Positions 24,683-36,948 of a stretch of 51,172 nt of DNA are shown here, one piece after another; the first letter of the stretch is position 1; each line of letters begins with the position of its first letter. The stretch spans positions 1 to 51,172 of the forward strand of contig JBFXAM010000023.1 in the NCBI GenBank assembly GCA_050184295.1, read 5' to 3'. Both the position numbers and the translations under genes were made by a program. Below the pieces are notes generated by a model, which ran no database searches, was not told the origin of the DNA, and saw only the letters and a program-made list of their open reading frames with translations. Origin of the DNA: JBFXAM01 sp050184295. Lineage in GTDB: Bacteria; Planctomycetota; Phycisphaerae; UBA1845; Fen-1342.

Positions 24683-26572
24683 TCAGGTTTCGTTCGCGCG
24701 CGTCAATGTGGCCACGTACTTCTGCTCCGGGTGGTTCGGTTCGTCCGGGTGGGTGTAGGTCAGGCGGCCTTCCGTCAGCAGTCGCTTGATGTTCCGCAGC
24801 CGCAGGTGGGCCGTGTCGCGCCCGGTCAGGGCGGAGAGCTCGTCCAGGGTAAGCGGTCTCCAGGAGGTCAGCGCGAGCAGGACGGCATCAAGCTCCTCGG
24901 GCGTAGCCCGTCGCCCAAGAGCCTCCACTTGCAGGCGGACTGGTTCCGGTAACTCTTTGCGCAGTGCCTCGATCTCCGTGCGCAAGGGGGGTAACTCCGT
25001 GCGCAACGGGGGGGACTCCGTGCGCAAGGGCTCCGACTTCGAGCGCAAGGGTTCGGGAGGCGTTGGGGAGCCAAGGGCGGCCAATAGCCGCCCGCCAGGC
25101 CGGTAGTACGTGGCCGCCCCTTTGCCCCGCTGCTCCAGAAGCCCGGAATCTCGCAGGCGACGGAGCCGTCCGCTGGCCGTGAGCGTGTCCACGTGGTTGA
25201 TCGACCGGTAGGCGGCGTTGTCGATAGCCCCCAGCTCGCGGACGACGATCAGCGCCCGGGCATCGTCATTCTCTAGGTTACAGTCGCGGAATTGCGAGAG
25301 CCACTGCCAGTCCGCCGGGCTGAGCAGATGCATGACGAGCAGACGAACCGTGAACTCGTCACGGTCGCGGTCCGACTCGAACAGGGGCTGAGTGAGGTTG
25401 ACCTGCTCCATCGCCTCGCGCATTGCCCGGATGCCGGTGCCCTTGGTCTCGGCGAAGCCCACGTCGTGGAGGATGGCGGCGATTTTCGGATTACGAGATT
25501 TCGAGCCGGGCTCGCCCAGCCGCTCGTCTGGCACAAGCGAGTAGCCGGGGTTCTTGATCTCGATCCGGTTGGCGTAGCGGATGATCTGTACCGGCTGGTG
25601 CCGCTGGTAGCTGCGGTGCATCACGGAGTTCACAAACGCTTCACGAATCACCTTCCGCGGGATCAGCGGCACGTCGCGCCGGCGAACACCGTCCTCGGCC
25701 AGAGTGAACGCCTTCGGAATGTCCTCCAGCACCTGGCTGATGAGCGCCGGGACGGTGAGCATCAGCGGGCCGAGCTTCTCGATCGATTGGTAGCGCTTGT
25801 CCGGGTCGGGCACCCATTCGCGACCCTCGACGCGAATGTAGTCGACGCGCGTCATCGGCATGTGCCGGCGAAGCGCGATGGTTTTTCCGAAGACGATGAG
25901 GCCCGCGACGGTCAGGCAGGTTCGACCGTCGGCGCGAGTCGTTGCACCTAGGGCGTAGAGCAGATCCTCATCCGAATAGCCGACCAGCTCGCTCTCAGTG
26001 CCCGCGTCGATGCGAAGTCGGCGGTACTCCTGAAGCGCACGCGGATCGACGTCGTCGATTGACGTATCGGGAAGCGGGCATTCGTCGTGCGAACGCTGTC
26101 CGCGGGCCTGGAAGAACATGGCGATGTCGTCGTCGGTGCATACCTGGTCCGTCGAACCGACGCGACGGAAGGCGCCCTTCGGCAGTCCCTTGGCTTTGAT
26201 GTACACGGGCTTGTCGTGGTCCGCGACCTCGGCGATGTGGACGACGACGACGTTCTTCCTGTTGTGCTGCTCCACGCGGATTTCGGGCCGAATGGGGATG
26301 TTGAACGTATCGCGGCATTGCGTGGCCAAGTCAGCCTGAATCTTGTCGGGATTCGGCACGCCCACGATCGCGTAGTCTGGAAACAGCGCCGTCTCGTCCC
26401 GCGTCACCCCGAGGAGAAGGTAGCCGCCGCCGCGATCCGGCTCGTTGGCGAACGCGGAGATCGTAGCCAGCACGCTCTTACCGACTTCCTCAGCGCGCTT
26501 CGCTTCAATTTCCACGGACTCGTCCGCAGAGCAGAGTTTCTGCCAGAGCTCGTCGAAAGCACGGGTGCTCAT
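24683..26572 (-). CDS. AlbA_2/Schlafen-type ATP-binding protein with GHKL-like domain and winged-helix end
   Basis: A 629-residue protein starting at the ATG at 26572. Residues about 18-140 match the AlbA_2 (Schlafen AAA_4) domain: ESVEIEAKRAEEVGKSVLATISAFANEPDRGGGYLLLGV. Residues about 290-420 hold the HATPase_c_4 segment, IREAFVNSVMHRSYQ with the Asn of the N box, and the G-box-like AETKGTGIRAMREAM. The C-terminus has helix-turn-helix regions separated by five 7-residue repeats of the (P/E)PLRTE type (about 512-545). Family members are putative transcription or defence factors. Base composition looks lower in GC than the neighbours, suggesting a later arrival. No target can be given. Confidence 0.8.
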   Translation of the reverse strand: MSTRAFDELWQKLCSADESVEIEAKRAEEVGKSVLATISAFANEPDRGGGYLLLGVTRDETALFPDYAIVGVPNPDKIQADLATQCRDTFNIPIRPEIRVEQHNRKNVVVVHIAEVADHDKPVYIKAKGLPKGAFRRVGSTDQVCTDDDIAMFFQARGQRSHDECPLPDTSIDDVDPRALQEYRRLRIDAGTESELVGYSDEDLLYALGATTRADGRTCLTVAGLIVFGKTIALRRHMPMTRVDYIRVEGREWVPDPDKRYQSIEKLGPLMLTVPALISQVLEDIPKAFTLAEDGVRRRDVPLIPRKVIREAFVNSVMHRSYQRHQPVQIIRYANRIEIKNPGYSLVPDERLGEPGSKSRNPKIAAILHDVGFAETKGTGIRAMREAMEQVNLTQPLFESDRDRDEFTVRLLVMHLLSPADWQWLSQFRDCNLENDDARALIVVRELGAIDNAAYRSINHVDTLTASGRLRRLRDSGLLEQRGKGAATYYRPGGRLLAALGSPTPPEPLRSKSEPLRTESPPLRTELPPLRTEIEALRKELPEPVRLQVEALGRRATPEELDAVLLALTSWRPLTLDELSALTGRDTAHLRLRNIKRLLTEGRLTYTHPDEPNHPEQKYVATLTRANET

Positions 26573-26624
26573 GGTGCCCAGAGGTTCCGGTTACGGAGTG
26601 CGCGCGGTTCGCGGTTCGAGCCGC

Positions 26625-27380
26625 TCACCGCTTCGCCACGACCCCCAGCACGCGCAGCACCTTCTTCAGCGGATCGTAGAACTCGTCGACCACGCGCTCC
26701 TTGAGCGGGATGATCGCGTTGTCGGTGATCTTGATGTGCTCCGGACAGACCCCCGTGCAGCACTTGGTGATGTTGCAGTAGCCCGCGCCGTGCCGGTCCT
26801 TCAGATCGCGCAGCCGGTCGGCGGTGTCGAGCGGGTGCATCTCGAGCGCCGCCGCATACACGAGCAAACGCGGGCCGACAAATTCGTCGTGCTTGTGGTG
26901 GTCGCGCAGCACGTGGCAGACATCCTGGCAAAGGAAGCACTCGATGCACTTGCGGTACTCCTGCACGCGCTCGATGTCCTCCTGCTGCATGCGATAGGTG
27001 CCGTCGGCGGCGTCGGGCTTGCGCGGCGCGAAGCGCTGGATGGTCTTTTTCGCGCGATAGTTGTGCGAGACGTCCGTCACCAGGTCGCGCATCTGCGGAA
27101 AGGCCTGAAGCGGCTCGATCGTCACGGGGTGCTCGGTCGGAATGCTGTTCATCCGCGTCATGCACATCAGCCGCGGCGTGCCGTTCACCTCCGCCGAGCA
27201 CGAGCCGCACTTCCCGGCCTTGCAGTTCCAGCGGACCGCCAGATCGTTGGCCTGCTCGGCCTGAATCTTGTGGATCACGTCGAGGACGACCATGCCCTCG
27301 GTGAACTCGGTGCGATACTCGCGAAACGCGCCGCCGGAACCGTCGCCGCGCCAGATCCGGAACGTCACCTGCTGATTCAT
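26625..27380 (-). CDS. sdhB: Succinate dehydrogenase/fumarate reductase iron-sulfur subunit
   Basis: A 251-residue electron-transfer subunit of complex II. The ATG at 27380 follows GAGGAGCTCGAGGG; a longer reading to 27431 is less likely. The [2Fe-2S] ligands lie in CKAGKCGSCSAEVNG and a downstream Cys (LMCMTRM). The second half has CIECFLCQDVCH and CCTGVCPEHIKIT for the [4Fe-4S] and [3Fe-4S] centres. It follows sdhA by 79 bases on the minus strand. Confidence 0.95.
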   Translation of the reverse strand: MNQQVTFRIWRGDGSGGAFREYRTEFTEGMVVLDVIHKIQAEQANDLAVRWNCKAGKCGSCSAEVNGTPRLMCMTRMNSIPTEHPVTIEPLQAFPQMRDLVTDVSHNYRAKKTIQRFAPRKPDAADGTYRMQQEDIERVQEYRKCIECFLCQDVCHVLRDHHKHDEFVGPRLLVYAAALEMHPLDTADRLRDLKDRHGAGYCNITKCCTGVCPEHIKITDNAIIPLKERVVDEFYDPLKKVLRVLGVVAKR

Positions 27381-27459
27381 CCCTCGAGCTCCTCGATCGC
27401 ACCGCCGTCGGGGCGAAGGTTGATCGTCCACCCGCCGCTCGGCGGCCGGGCCGGGCGGC

Positions 27460-29271
27460 CTACTTGTAATCGTCGATCAGCTTCTTCAGATCGTCGCGCA
27501 TCGCCGGCAGCGGGCGGCGTTCGACGCGCATCGACCCATCGCTGTTTCTGCTGATGACGACGTTGAACTTGGCACACTCCGAGTCCTTGTTGGGAAAGTC
27601 CTCCCGGAAGTGGGCCCCGCGGCTCTCCTTGCGCTCCAGGGCGGCCCGCGCGATCGCCTCGGAGACGGTGAGCAGGTTGTGCAGGTCGAGCGCGGTGTGC
27701 CATCCGGGGTTGTACCAGCGGTTGCCGCCGGCGCTGACCGACCTCGCGCGCTCGCGCAGCTTGAGCACGGTTTCAAGCCCGCGGGCCATCTCGGCCTCGA
27801 CGCGGACGATGCCGACGAGGTCCTGCATGGCGTCCTGCAAGTCCATCTGCACCTGGTAAGGCCCCTCGCCGCCTTGCCGCTCCAGCGGTTCGAGTGCGGA
27901 CTTCTTCGCCGCCGCCACCTGTGCGTCGTCGACCTTTGCGGCGCCGTTCTTCCTGGCGAATTCGGCCGCGTATTGTCCGGCGCGCTGCCCGAAGACGAGC
28001 AGGTCGCTGAGCGAGTTTCCGCCGAGGCGGTTCGCGCCGTGCAGCCCCGCTGCCGCCTCGCCGCAGGCGAACAAGCCCGGGACGCTCGACATCTGCGAGT
28101 CGGGATCGACGCGCACGCCGCCCATCATGTAGTGCGTGGTGGGCCCGACCTCCATCGCGACTTCGGTGATGTCGATGTCCGCGAGCTGCTTGAACTGGTG
28201 ATACATGCTCGGCAGCTTCTTGCGGATGTGCTCCGCGCCGTTCGCGAGCCGCTGCTTGATCCACGCGATGTCGAGAAACACGCCGCCGTGCGGGCTGCCG
28301 CGCCCCTCTTTCACCTCGCGGTTGATGCAGCGCGCGACGTGGTCGCGCGTGAGGAGCTCCGGCGGGCGGTTGGCGTTCTTGTCGCCCATCACGTAGCGCC
28401 AGCCCTCCTCCTCGTCCTTCGCGACCTGGTTGCGGTACAGCTCGGGGATGTCGCTGAACATGAACCGCTCGCCGCGGTTGTTGACCAGCCGGCCTCCTTC
28501 GCCGCGCACGCCCTCGGTCACAAGAATGCCGCGCACGCTCGGCGGCCAGACCATTCCGGTGGGGTGGAACTGGACAAACTCCATGTCCTGCAGCTCTGCG
28601 CCCGCGTCGTAGGCGATCGTCTGACCATCGCCGGTGTACTCCCAACTGTTGCTCGTGATCTTGAACGCCTTACCGATGCCGCCGGTGGCGATCACGACGG
28701 CCTTGGCCTTCCAGACGTGAAAATAGCCCTTTTCGCGATCGTAGCCGAAGGCGCCCGCGATGCGATCGCCGTCCTTGAGCAGGCGGACGATCGTGCATTC
28801 CATGAAGAACTCGATGCCCTGATGGATGCCGTGGTCCTGAAGCGTGCGGATCATCTCCAGCCCGGTGCGGTCGCCGACGTGGGCGAGCCGCGGATAGCGA
28901 TGGCCGCCGAAGTTGCGCTGGAGGATGCGTCCGTCCTGGGTGCGGTCGAAGAGCGCGCCCCAGCGCTCCAGCTCGCGGACGCGCTCCGGCGCTTCCTTGG
29001 CGTGCAGTTCGGCCATCCGCCAGGCGTTGAGATACTGTCCGCCGCGCATCGTGTCGGTGAAGTGCACCATCCAGTTGTCGCGGTCGTCGACGTTGGCGAG
29101 GGCGGCGGCGACACCGCCTTCGGCCATGACGGTGTGGGCTTTGCCAAGCAGGGACTTGCAGACACAGCCGACCGAGACGCCGGCGGCGGACGCTTCGATC
29201 GCGGCCCGCAGCCCCGCGCCGCCGGCGCCGATGACCAGGACGTCGTGTTCGTGCAGTTCAACTTCGGGCAT
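27460..29271 (-). CDS. sdhA: Succinate dehydrogenase/fumarate reductase flavoprotein subunit
   Basis: A 603-residue FAD subunit of complex II that oxidises succinate to fumarate. It has the dinucleotide fold VIGAGGAGLRAAIEA, the FAD-attachment region KAHTVMAEGGVAAAL, the active-site block FHPTGMVWPPSVRGILVTEGVRGEGG, HYMMGGVRVD and the flavin-binding GLHGANRLGGNSLSDLLVFG. Length is normal. It is the second gene of sdhC-sdhA-sdhB, with a 367-base repeat-filled gap between sdhC and sdhA. Confidence 0.96.
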   Translation of the reverse strand: MPEVELHEHDVLVIGAGGAGLRAAIEASAAGVSVGCVCKSLLGKAHTVMAEGGVAAALANVDDRDNWMVHFTDTMRGGQYLNAWRMAELHAKEAPERVRELERWGALFDRTQDGRILQRNFGGHRYPRLAHVGDRTGLEMIRTLQDHGIHQGIEFFMECTIVRLLKDGDRIAGAFGYDREKGYFHVWKAKAVVIATGGIGKAFKITSNSWEYTGDGQTIAYDAGAELQDMEFVQFHPTGMVWPPSVRGILVTEGVRGEGGRLVNNRGERFMFSDIPELYRNQVAKDEEEGWRYVMGDKNANRPPELLTRDHVARCINREVKEGRGSPHGGVFLDIAWIKQRLANGAEHIRKKLPSMYHQFKQLADIDITEVAMEVGPTTHYMMGGVRVDPDSQMSSVPGLFACGEAAAGLHGANRLGGNSLSDLLVFGQRAGQYAAEFARKNGAAKVDDAQVAAAKKSALEPLERQGGEGPYQVQMDLQDAMQDLVGIVRVEAEMARGLETVLKLRERARSVSAGGNRWYNPGWHTALDLHNLLTVSEAIARAALERKESRGAHFREDFPNKDSECAKFNVVISRNSDGSMRVERRPLPAMRDDLKKLIDDYK

Positions 29272-29309
29272 GAGGCGCTCCTATCGGCGCATGACGAACA
29301 GTAGTCCTC

Positions 29310-29618
29310 AGTAGCACCGCCTTCCAGACGGTCTCATGTCGCTCGCACAACCGCCTGGAAGGCGGTGCTACTGTCGCTCGCACAACCGCCTGGAAGGCGG
29401 TGCTACTGCTTCTCGCACAACCGCCTGGAAGGCGGTGCTACTGCTTCTCGCACAACCGCCTGGAAGGCGGTGCTACTGTTTCTCGCACAACCGCCTGGAA
29501 GGCGGTGCTACTGTTTCTCACACGACCGCCTGGAAGGCGGTGCTACTGTCGCTCGCACGACCGCCTGGAAGGCGGTGCTACTGTTTCTCACACGACCGCC
29601 TGGAAGGCGGTGCTACTG
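29310..29618. repeat. Array of eight 35-bp hairpin repeats plus one inverted copy, between sdhC and sdhA
   Basis: The core ACCGCC-TGGAA-GGCGGT starts at 29350 and recurs every 35 bases (29385, 29420, 29455, 29490, 29525, 29560, 29595). All eight copies are identical over the core and the following GCTACT. The 12-base linkers differ by one to three bases (for example GTCGCTCGCACA, GCTTCTCGCACA, GTTTCTCACACG). An inverted copy with one mismatch lies at 29310-29332. Transcribed from sdhC to sdhA, each copy would fold into a 6-bp stem with a 5-base loop. Confidence 0.95.
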
Positions 29619-29638
29619 CCGCATCCGTATCCGATGCT

Positions 29639-30502
29639 TCAGAAAACAAAATGCACATCCGTCCACGCGCCGGACGCCACCATCCGCACGTACACGTCGC
29701 TGAACGCGACCCACACCAGGCTCAGCCACGCCCACAGCATGTGCTTGCCGTTCAGGCATGTGACGCCGCAGTACATTTTTTCCCGCAGCGGCATCTTGGA
29801 GACCTCGTCGAAGCTCCCGCCGACGAGGTGCCGCAGGGAGTGACAGCCGAGCGTATAGCCCGTGAGCAGCACGACGTTGAGCAGGAGCACGAGCGACCCG
29901 ACGCCGACGCCGAAGTGCCACTTCGCTTCGCCCGCCGGCAGCGCTTCCTTGAACCAGAACGCGTGCCACGCGTCGTAGCCGAGGATGAAGAGGAATACGA
30001 CCGCGAAGTACATGAAGTAGCGGTGAATGTTCTGGATCAGCAGCGGCCACTTCGCCTCGCCGCGATACTCGTTCCGCGGCTCGCCGACGGCGCAGCTCGG
30101 CGGATCCTGCCAGAACGCCTTGTAATACGCGCCGCGGTAGTAGTAGCAGGTGAAGCGGAAACCGGCGGGGAAGATCAGGATCAGCGCCGCAGCGGACACG
30201 AACGAGGGAATCCACGCGGGTTTGGCGCCCAGCCAGGCGTGCCCGCTGGGCCCCGACTGTGCCGCCCGCGCGGGCGCATCGTACATCAGCGGCGAATAGA
30301 AGGGCGTCAGGTAGTTGCTGATGTACCTGGCGGGCTGCGGGGCGTGCCCGCTGAAGTAGTGGTCGCCCTCGAACACGCGGACGTTCGCGTAGACGAGAAA
30401 CGCCGACAGCACGAGGAAAACGGTGAGCGGCTGAGACCACCAGGAATCCCGCCGCGAGGTCTGCCCCCAGCGGCGGCGAACGGGCAGGGCAACTTGCGCC
30501 AT
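29639..30502 (-). CDS. sdhC: Succinate dehydrogenase membrane anchor (SdhC-type cytochrome b subunit)
   Basis: A 287-residue membrane protein, first gene of the sdh operon. The start ATG at 30502 follows GCGGAG by seven bases. Five hydrophobic helices are visible, with motifs YYRGAYYKAFWQDPPSCAV and NIHRYFMYFAVVFLFILGYDAWHAFWF that supply histidines usable for haem and quinone binding. The C-terminus has HSLRHLVGG, near the haem side, and LWAWLSLVWVAFSDVYVRM. The length is that of the larger single anchor seen in actinobacteria and some planctomycetes rather than the short SdhC/SdhD pair. Exact haem ligands are not assigned. Confidence 0.85.
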   Translation of the reverse strand: MAQVALPVRRRWGQTSRRDSWWSQPLTVFLVLSAFLVYANVRVFEGDHYFSGHAPQPARYISNYLTPFYSPLMYDAPARAAQSGPSGHAWLGAKPAWIPSFVSAAALILIFPAGFRFTCYYYRGAYYKAFWQDPPSCAVGEPRNEYRGEAKWPLLIQNIHRYFMYFAVVFLFILGYDAWHAFWFKEALPAGEAKWHFGVGVGSLVLLLNVVLLTGYTLGCHSLRHLVGGSFDEVSKMPLREKMYCGVTCLNGKHMLWAWLSLVWVAFSDVYVRMVASGAWTDVHFVF

Positions 30503-31311
30503 CGATTGGCTCCGCGGTCGGAATCGCAAACGGTAACGGATCGTTCAGCATACCCGCGCCCACGCGCGTGTCCAGTGTCGGCGATGTCGGCGGCGCGGTC
30601 CGGGTGCATGACACTCTACGCGGGCGCGGAACTTCGCCCCAACGGGGCGACGGCGTGTCGCCACGGGTGGAGCCGCGCAGACGGCGCATCCCGTGGATCG
30701 AGAATCCGAAACGTAACTTCCGCCGCGCAAGGGGCGGCGGAATGCGTGTGGTGACGATCCGGCTTCCCTCGGCCCAGGCCCGGGCCGCACAAACCCGCGC
30801 GACCTTGTCCACGGGTTCGGCTCCGCCCGCGCGGGCCTCGCTCCACCCGCGGCCACACGCCTTGGCCCCGTCGGGTCCGCCCAAACGGTCACGCACCCGC
30901 GCGGTCTTCATCGTTTCCAACGTGATCGACGCGGCGGAAGTCCTTCACGTCGCAGGCGTGGTCGTTGGCAGTCGGGTGTGGACCGGAGCGCCACGCCCGG
31001 ATTCTAGGGCGTCCGCTCGTCTTTCGCAGCCCGGAGGGCGGCTCGCACGAATCGACGAAACCACGAGCAGCCCTTCGGGCTGCGGGGTTCGGAACTGCCG
31101 TCGCGCGGGACGCCTCCCCCTGCATTCACCACCTTCGCTGCGCGATTCGCGCGCGATGCGCCTTTCGATTAAGATGCCCAACCTGCGCCGCTTCCGGCGT
31201 TCAGGGCCGTCGCTCCCGGCTCCGGAGCGCCGCCGGTCCCGCGGCCCGCGGAGCCGCGCCTGTGGCGTGCGTCTGGCGGGCGCCGACGTACGCGGAGCGA
31301 CCAACCGACCG
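30503..31311. other. Divergent intergenic region with several hairpin repeats
   Basis: About 800 bases between sdhC and carB without a supported gene. It holds three hairpins in 110 bases: TCGCCCC-AAC-GGGGCGA (30634-30650), CCACGGG...CCCGTGG (30661-30696) and TTCCGCCGC...GCGGCGGAA (30718-30742). A fourth, GCAGCCC-TTC-GGGCTGC, lies at 31067-31083. These look like degenerate copies of interspersed planctomycete repeats. Promoters for the two genes must lie here, but none stands out by eye. Confidence 0.55.
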
Positions 31312-35037
<3,726 letters not shown>

Positions 35038-35080
35038 GTCGGTCTGACGAGGGCGGTTTGACGAGGGCGGTCTGGCAGAT

Positions 35081-35185
35081 GCCACTGCTGAAAGCAGTGG
35101 CACATCTGTCACGATACATCTGTCACGACACAACTGTCACGACGCCGGGTGCCGGGTGTCGGGTGCCACTGCTTTCAGCAGTGGC
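35081..35185. repeat. Pair of inverted 21-bp hairpins around short tandem repeats
   Basis: GCCACTGCT-GAA-AGCAGTGGC (35081-35101) and its exact reverse complement (35165-35185) flank about 60 bases. These contain three 14-base direct repeats of the ACATCTGTCACGAC type (35102-35143) and a GCCGGGT/GTCGGGT run. The block lies 44 bases after the carB stop, so the first hairpin may also help end transcription. It sits next to a RAYT transposase remnant and looks like a BIME-type repeat. Confidence 0.8.
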
Positions 35186-35254
35186 TGAACGCGGGGCAAA
35201 GGGCCTCAGTGTCGAGATGTTCGCTCCGATGCCGGTGCACCGAGTCCGCGATGG

Positions 35255-35749
35255 TCAACTCGGCGGCGGATCCATCCGGATCGGAACGTCGTCGCACCCA
35301 TCCCAAAATCGGGCGCTCGACCACTGCCAGTCCGTCGGTCGCAGCGTCAGCCCACGACGGACCGGATTGGTGTGAATGTAGTCGATGACCGCCGCGACAG
35401 ACCTCTGCCGGACGATGTTCCGATCGAGTCCGCCGCCGGGCTGCCAGAACCGGAATACAGTGCGGGACGCGTACTCGACCGTGAGCAGTGCCTGCCACGC
35501 GTCGTTCTCAATTTCCTCCAGAAGCCTCCTGGCGGCCGTCGAAACGGGTTGCTTCAACGCGACCAGAATGTAGCGCATCTCGTAGTCGGCCGCGCGCGGC
35601 AGAAGCAGCACGTGCGCGTGTTCGGGCATGATGACATATGCCCACAAGTCCACCTGTTGGGTGCGGCGCGTCGCGTCCAGGGCCTCGACAACCCACTTCC
35701 GCGTGCGCTCGGTTGTCAGCAGCGGCAGTCGTCGCGGGCGCCGCGTTCG
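35255..35749 (-). pseudogene. REP-associated tyrosine transposase (RAYT/Y1_Tnp), N-terminally truncated
   Basis: The open frame encodes about 165 residues with the family signatures WAYVIMPEHAHVLLLPR (the HUH metal-binding motif), RFWQPGGGLDRNI and IDYIHTNPVRRGLTLRPTDWQWSSARFW. The matching N-terminal strand (usually about 20-30 residues with an ATG) is missing: reading upstream, the frame is interrupted by the stop codon of the preceding dockerin gene, and only a GTG at 35653 inside the conserved region could start translation. The catalytic Tyr of this family should be in the region after the HUH motif; a Tyr occurs in DYEMRYIL and in DYIHTNP. Likely a decayed copy that once moved the nearby hairpins. 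Confidence 0.75.
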
Positions 35750-36928
35750 CTATGGCGATGTGCTGAGTATCTCCACAAACGCGTCGATATCGAAGTTGTT
35801 GACCCTCCCATCCGCATTGCAATCGGCAAGCGCTCGATCGCACGAGGGGTGGTGCGCGTTGTAGTCCTCGGCGCTTCGTATCGCCGTGACGAAAGAATCG
35901 ATATCGAACACGTCGACCCGCCCATCGCAATTCAAGTCGCCGGCGGGAAGTCGCTTTAGCATCCAGAGGTCGGTGGTCCACGGCGTTCCGTAGTAGACCA
36001 GCACCTGGCCCCGCTCATCGATGTCGGCTGCGTAGCCCCACTCGCTGCCCGTCGTCAGCTCCCAGAACTGCGACCCGCGGTAGACCCACGCATGCCAGGC
36101 GTTGTCTGCTTCGTGCCAGCGTTGAAAGGCAATGTCGCCGGAGTTATTGAGCCGCGGTCCATGACCCCAGTCGGTGAGGAGCTCGGTCTCGCCATCGCGC
36201 CACGTTTGAATGGCATCGAGGCCGAATTGACGACGATAGTGCCAGGCCGCGAGGCCGACGTCATTCATGTCGGGCACCTGTGGATTCGGCTGGCCGTCGG
36301 CGAGCGTGCGCATCTGGCCGTTCCTGAGCACCATGATCTCGGACGTCCAGGGCTCGGCGCAGAAGTCATAACGTGTCCAGATGAGGTCGCCCGCGTTCGT
36401 GATCGCGGCAAGCTGGTGTGACGCACCATCGCCGTGGATGCGATATACGGAGCCGTCGTAGAGGAAGACATCAGCCTCGGCATCGCCGCAGCCGCGGATG
36501 TAGCTCTTGTGCCAGGCGATGATCCCGGACTCGTTGATTCGCGGCGCGTAGTCCCAGTAAGCATCGTTTGTGATTCGCGCCAGTTCACCATTGCGGAGTC
36601 GGACGATCTCGAAGGGTCCGTTTCCGTCCGTCTTGCGGCTCCATACGATGTCGCCGGCATCGTTAATGTCAGGAAACGCATCCGCAATGCCGTCATTCGT
36701 GAGACGCGTAAGCTCTCCGCGCTGGTGCAGGAAAATCTCGCTCGAGTTGTAGTCTTCCGGGGCGAGAATACACTGGAAAACAATCTGCCCGAGATTATTC
36801 ATCTTGGCGGAATGCACGTAGCCCAGGTCGGTGGCGATGGGCACCATCTGAAAGCCGGGCGGAGGCTCCGCCGCGACAGAACCAGCGCCGATACCCAGCA
36901 GCAAGAGCCGACGCCACGCGCAGGCCAT
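35750..36928 (-). CDS. Secreted TolB-like beta-propeller protein with dockerin-like tail
   Basis: A 392-residue exported protein with the start ATG at 36928, 20 bases after the upstream gene. Signal peptide about 1-20 (RRLLLLGIGAGSVAA). The body has about seven repeats of about 40 residues with (I/L)NDAGDIVWSR, NGELARITND and FLYDGS patterns, as in TolB/YncE-like propellers. The end has two dockerin-like loops, GDLNCDGRVDVFDIDSFV and DCNADGRVNNFDIDAFVEIL. Base composition is less GC-rich than the housekeeping neighbours. It is cotranscribed with the small secreted protein at 36949. Confidence 0.82.
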   Translation of the reverse strand: MACAWRRLLLLGIGAGSVAAEPPPGFQMVPIATDLGYVHSAKMNNLGQIVFQCILAPEDYNSSEIFLHQRGELTRLTNDGIADAFPDINDAGDIVWSRKTDGNGPFEIVRLRNGELARITNDAYWDYAPRINESGIIAWHKSYIRGCGDAEADVFLYDGSVYRIHGDGASHQLAAITNAGDLIWTRYDFCAEPWTSEIMVLRNGQMRTLADGQPNPQVPDMNDVGLAAWHYRRQFGLDAIQTWRDGETELLTDWGHGPRLNNSGDIAFQRWHEADNAWHAWVYRGSQFWELTTGSEWGYAADIDERGQVLVYYGTPWTTDLWMLKRLPAGDLNCDGRVDVFDIDSFVTAIRSAEDYNAHHPSCDRALADCNADGRVNNFDIDAFVEILSTSP

Positions 36929-36948
36929 GTCAGACCCTTCAGATCCCG

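Noticed and set aside
29337..29618. CRISPR array
   Set aside because: The unit is a 35-bp tandem repeat whose linkers are nearly identical; there are no unique spacers and no cas genes nearby.
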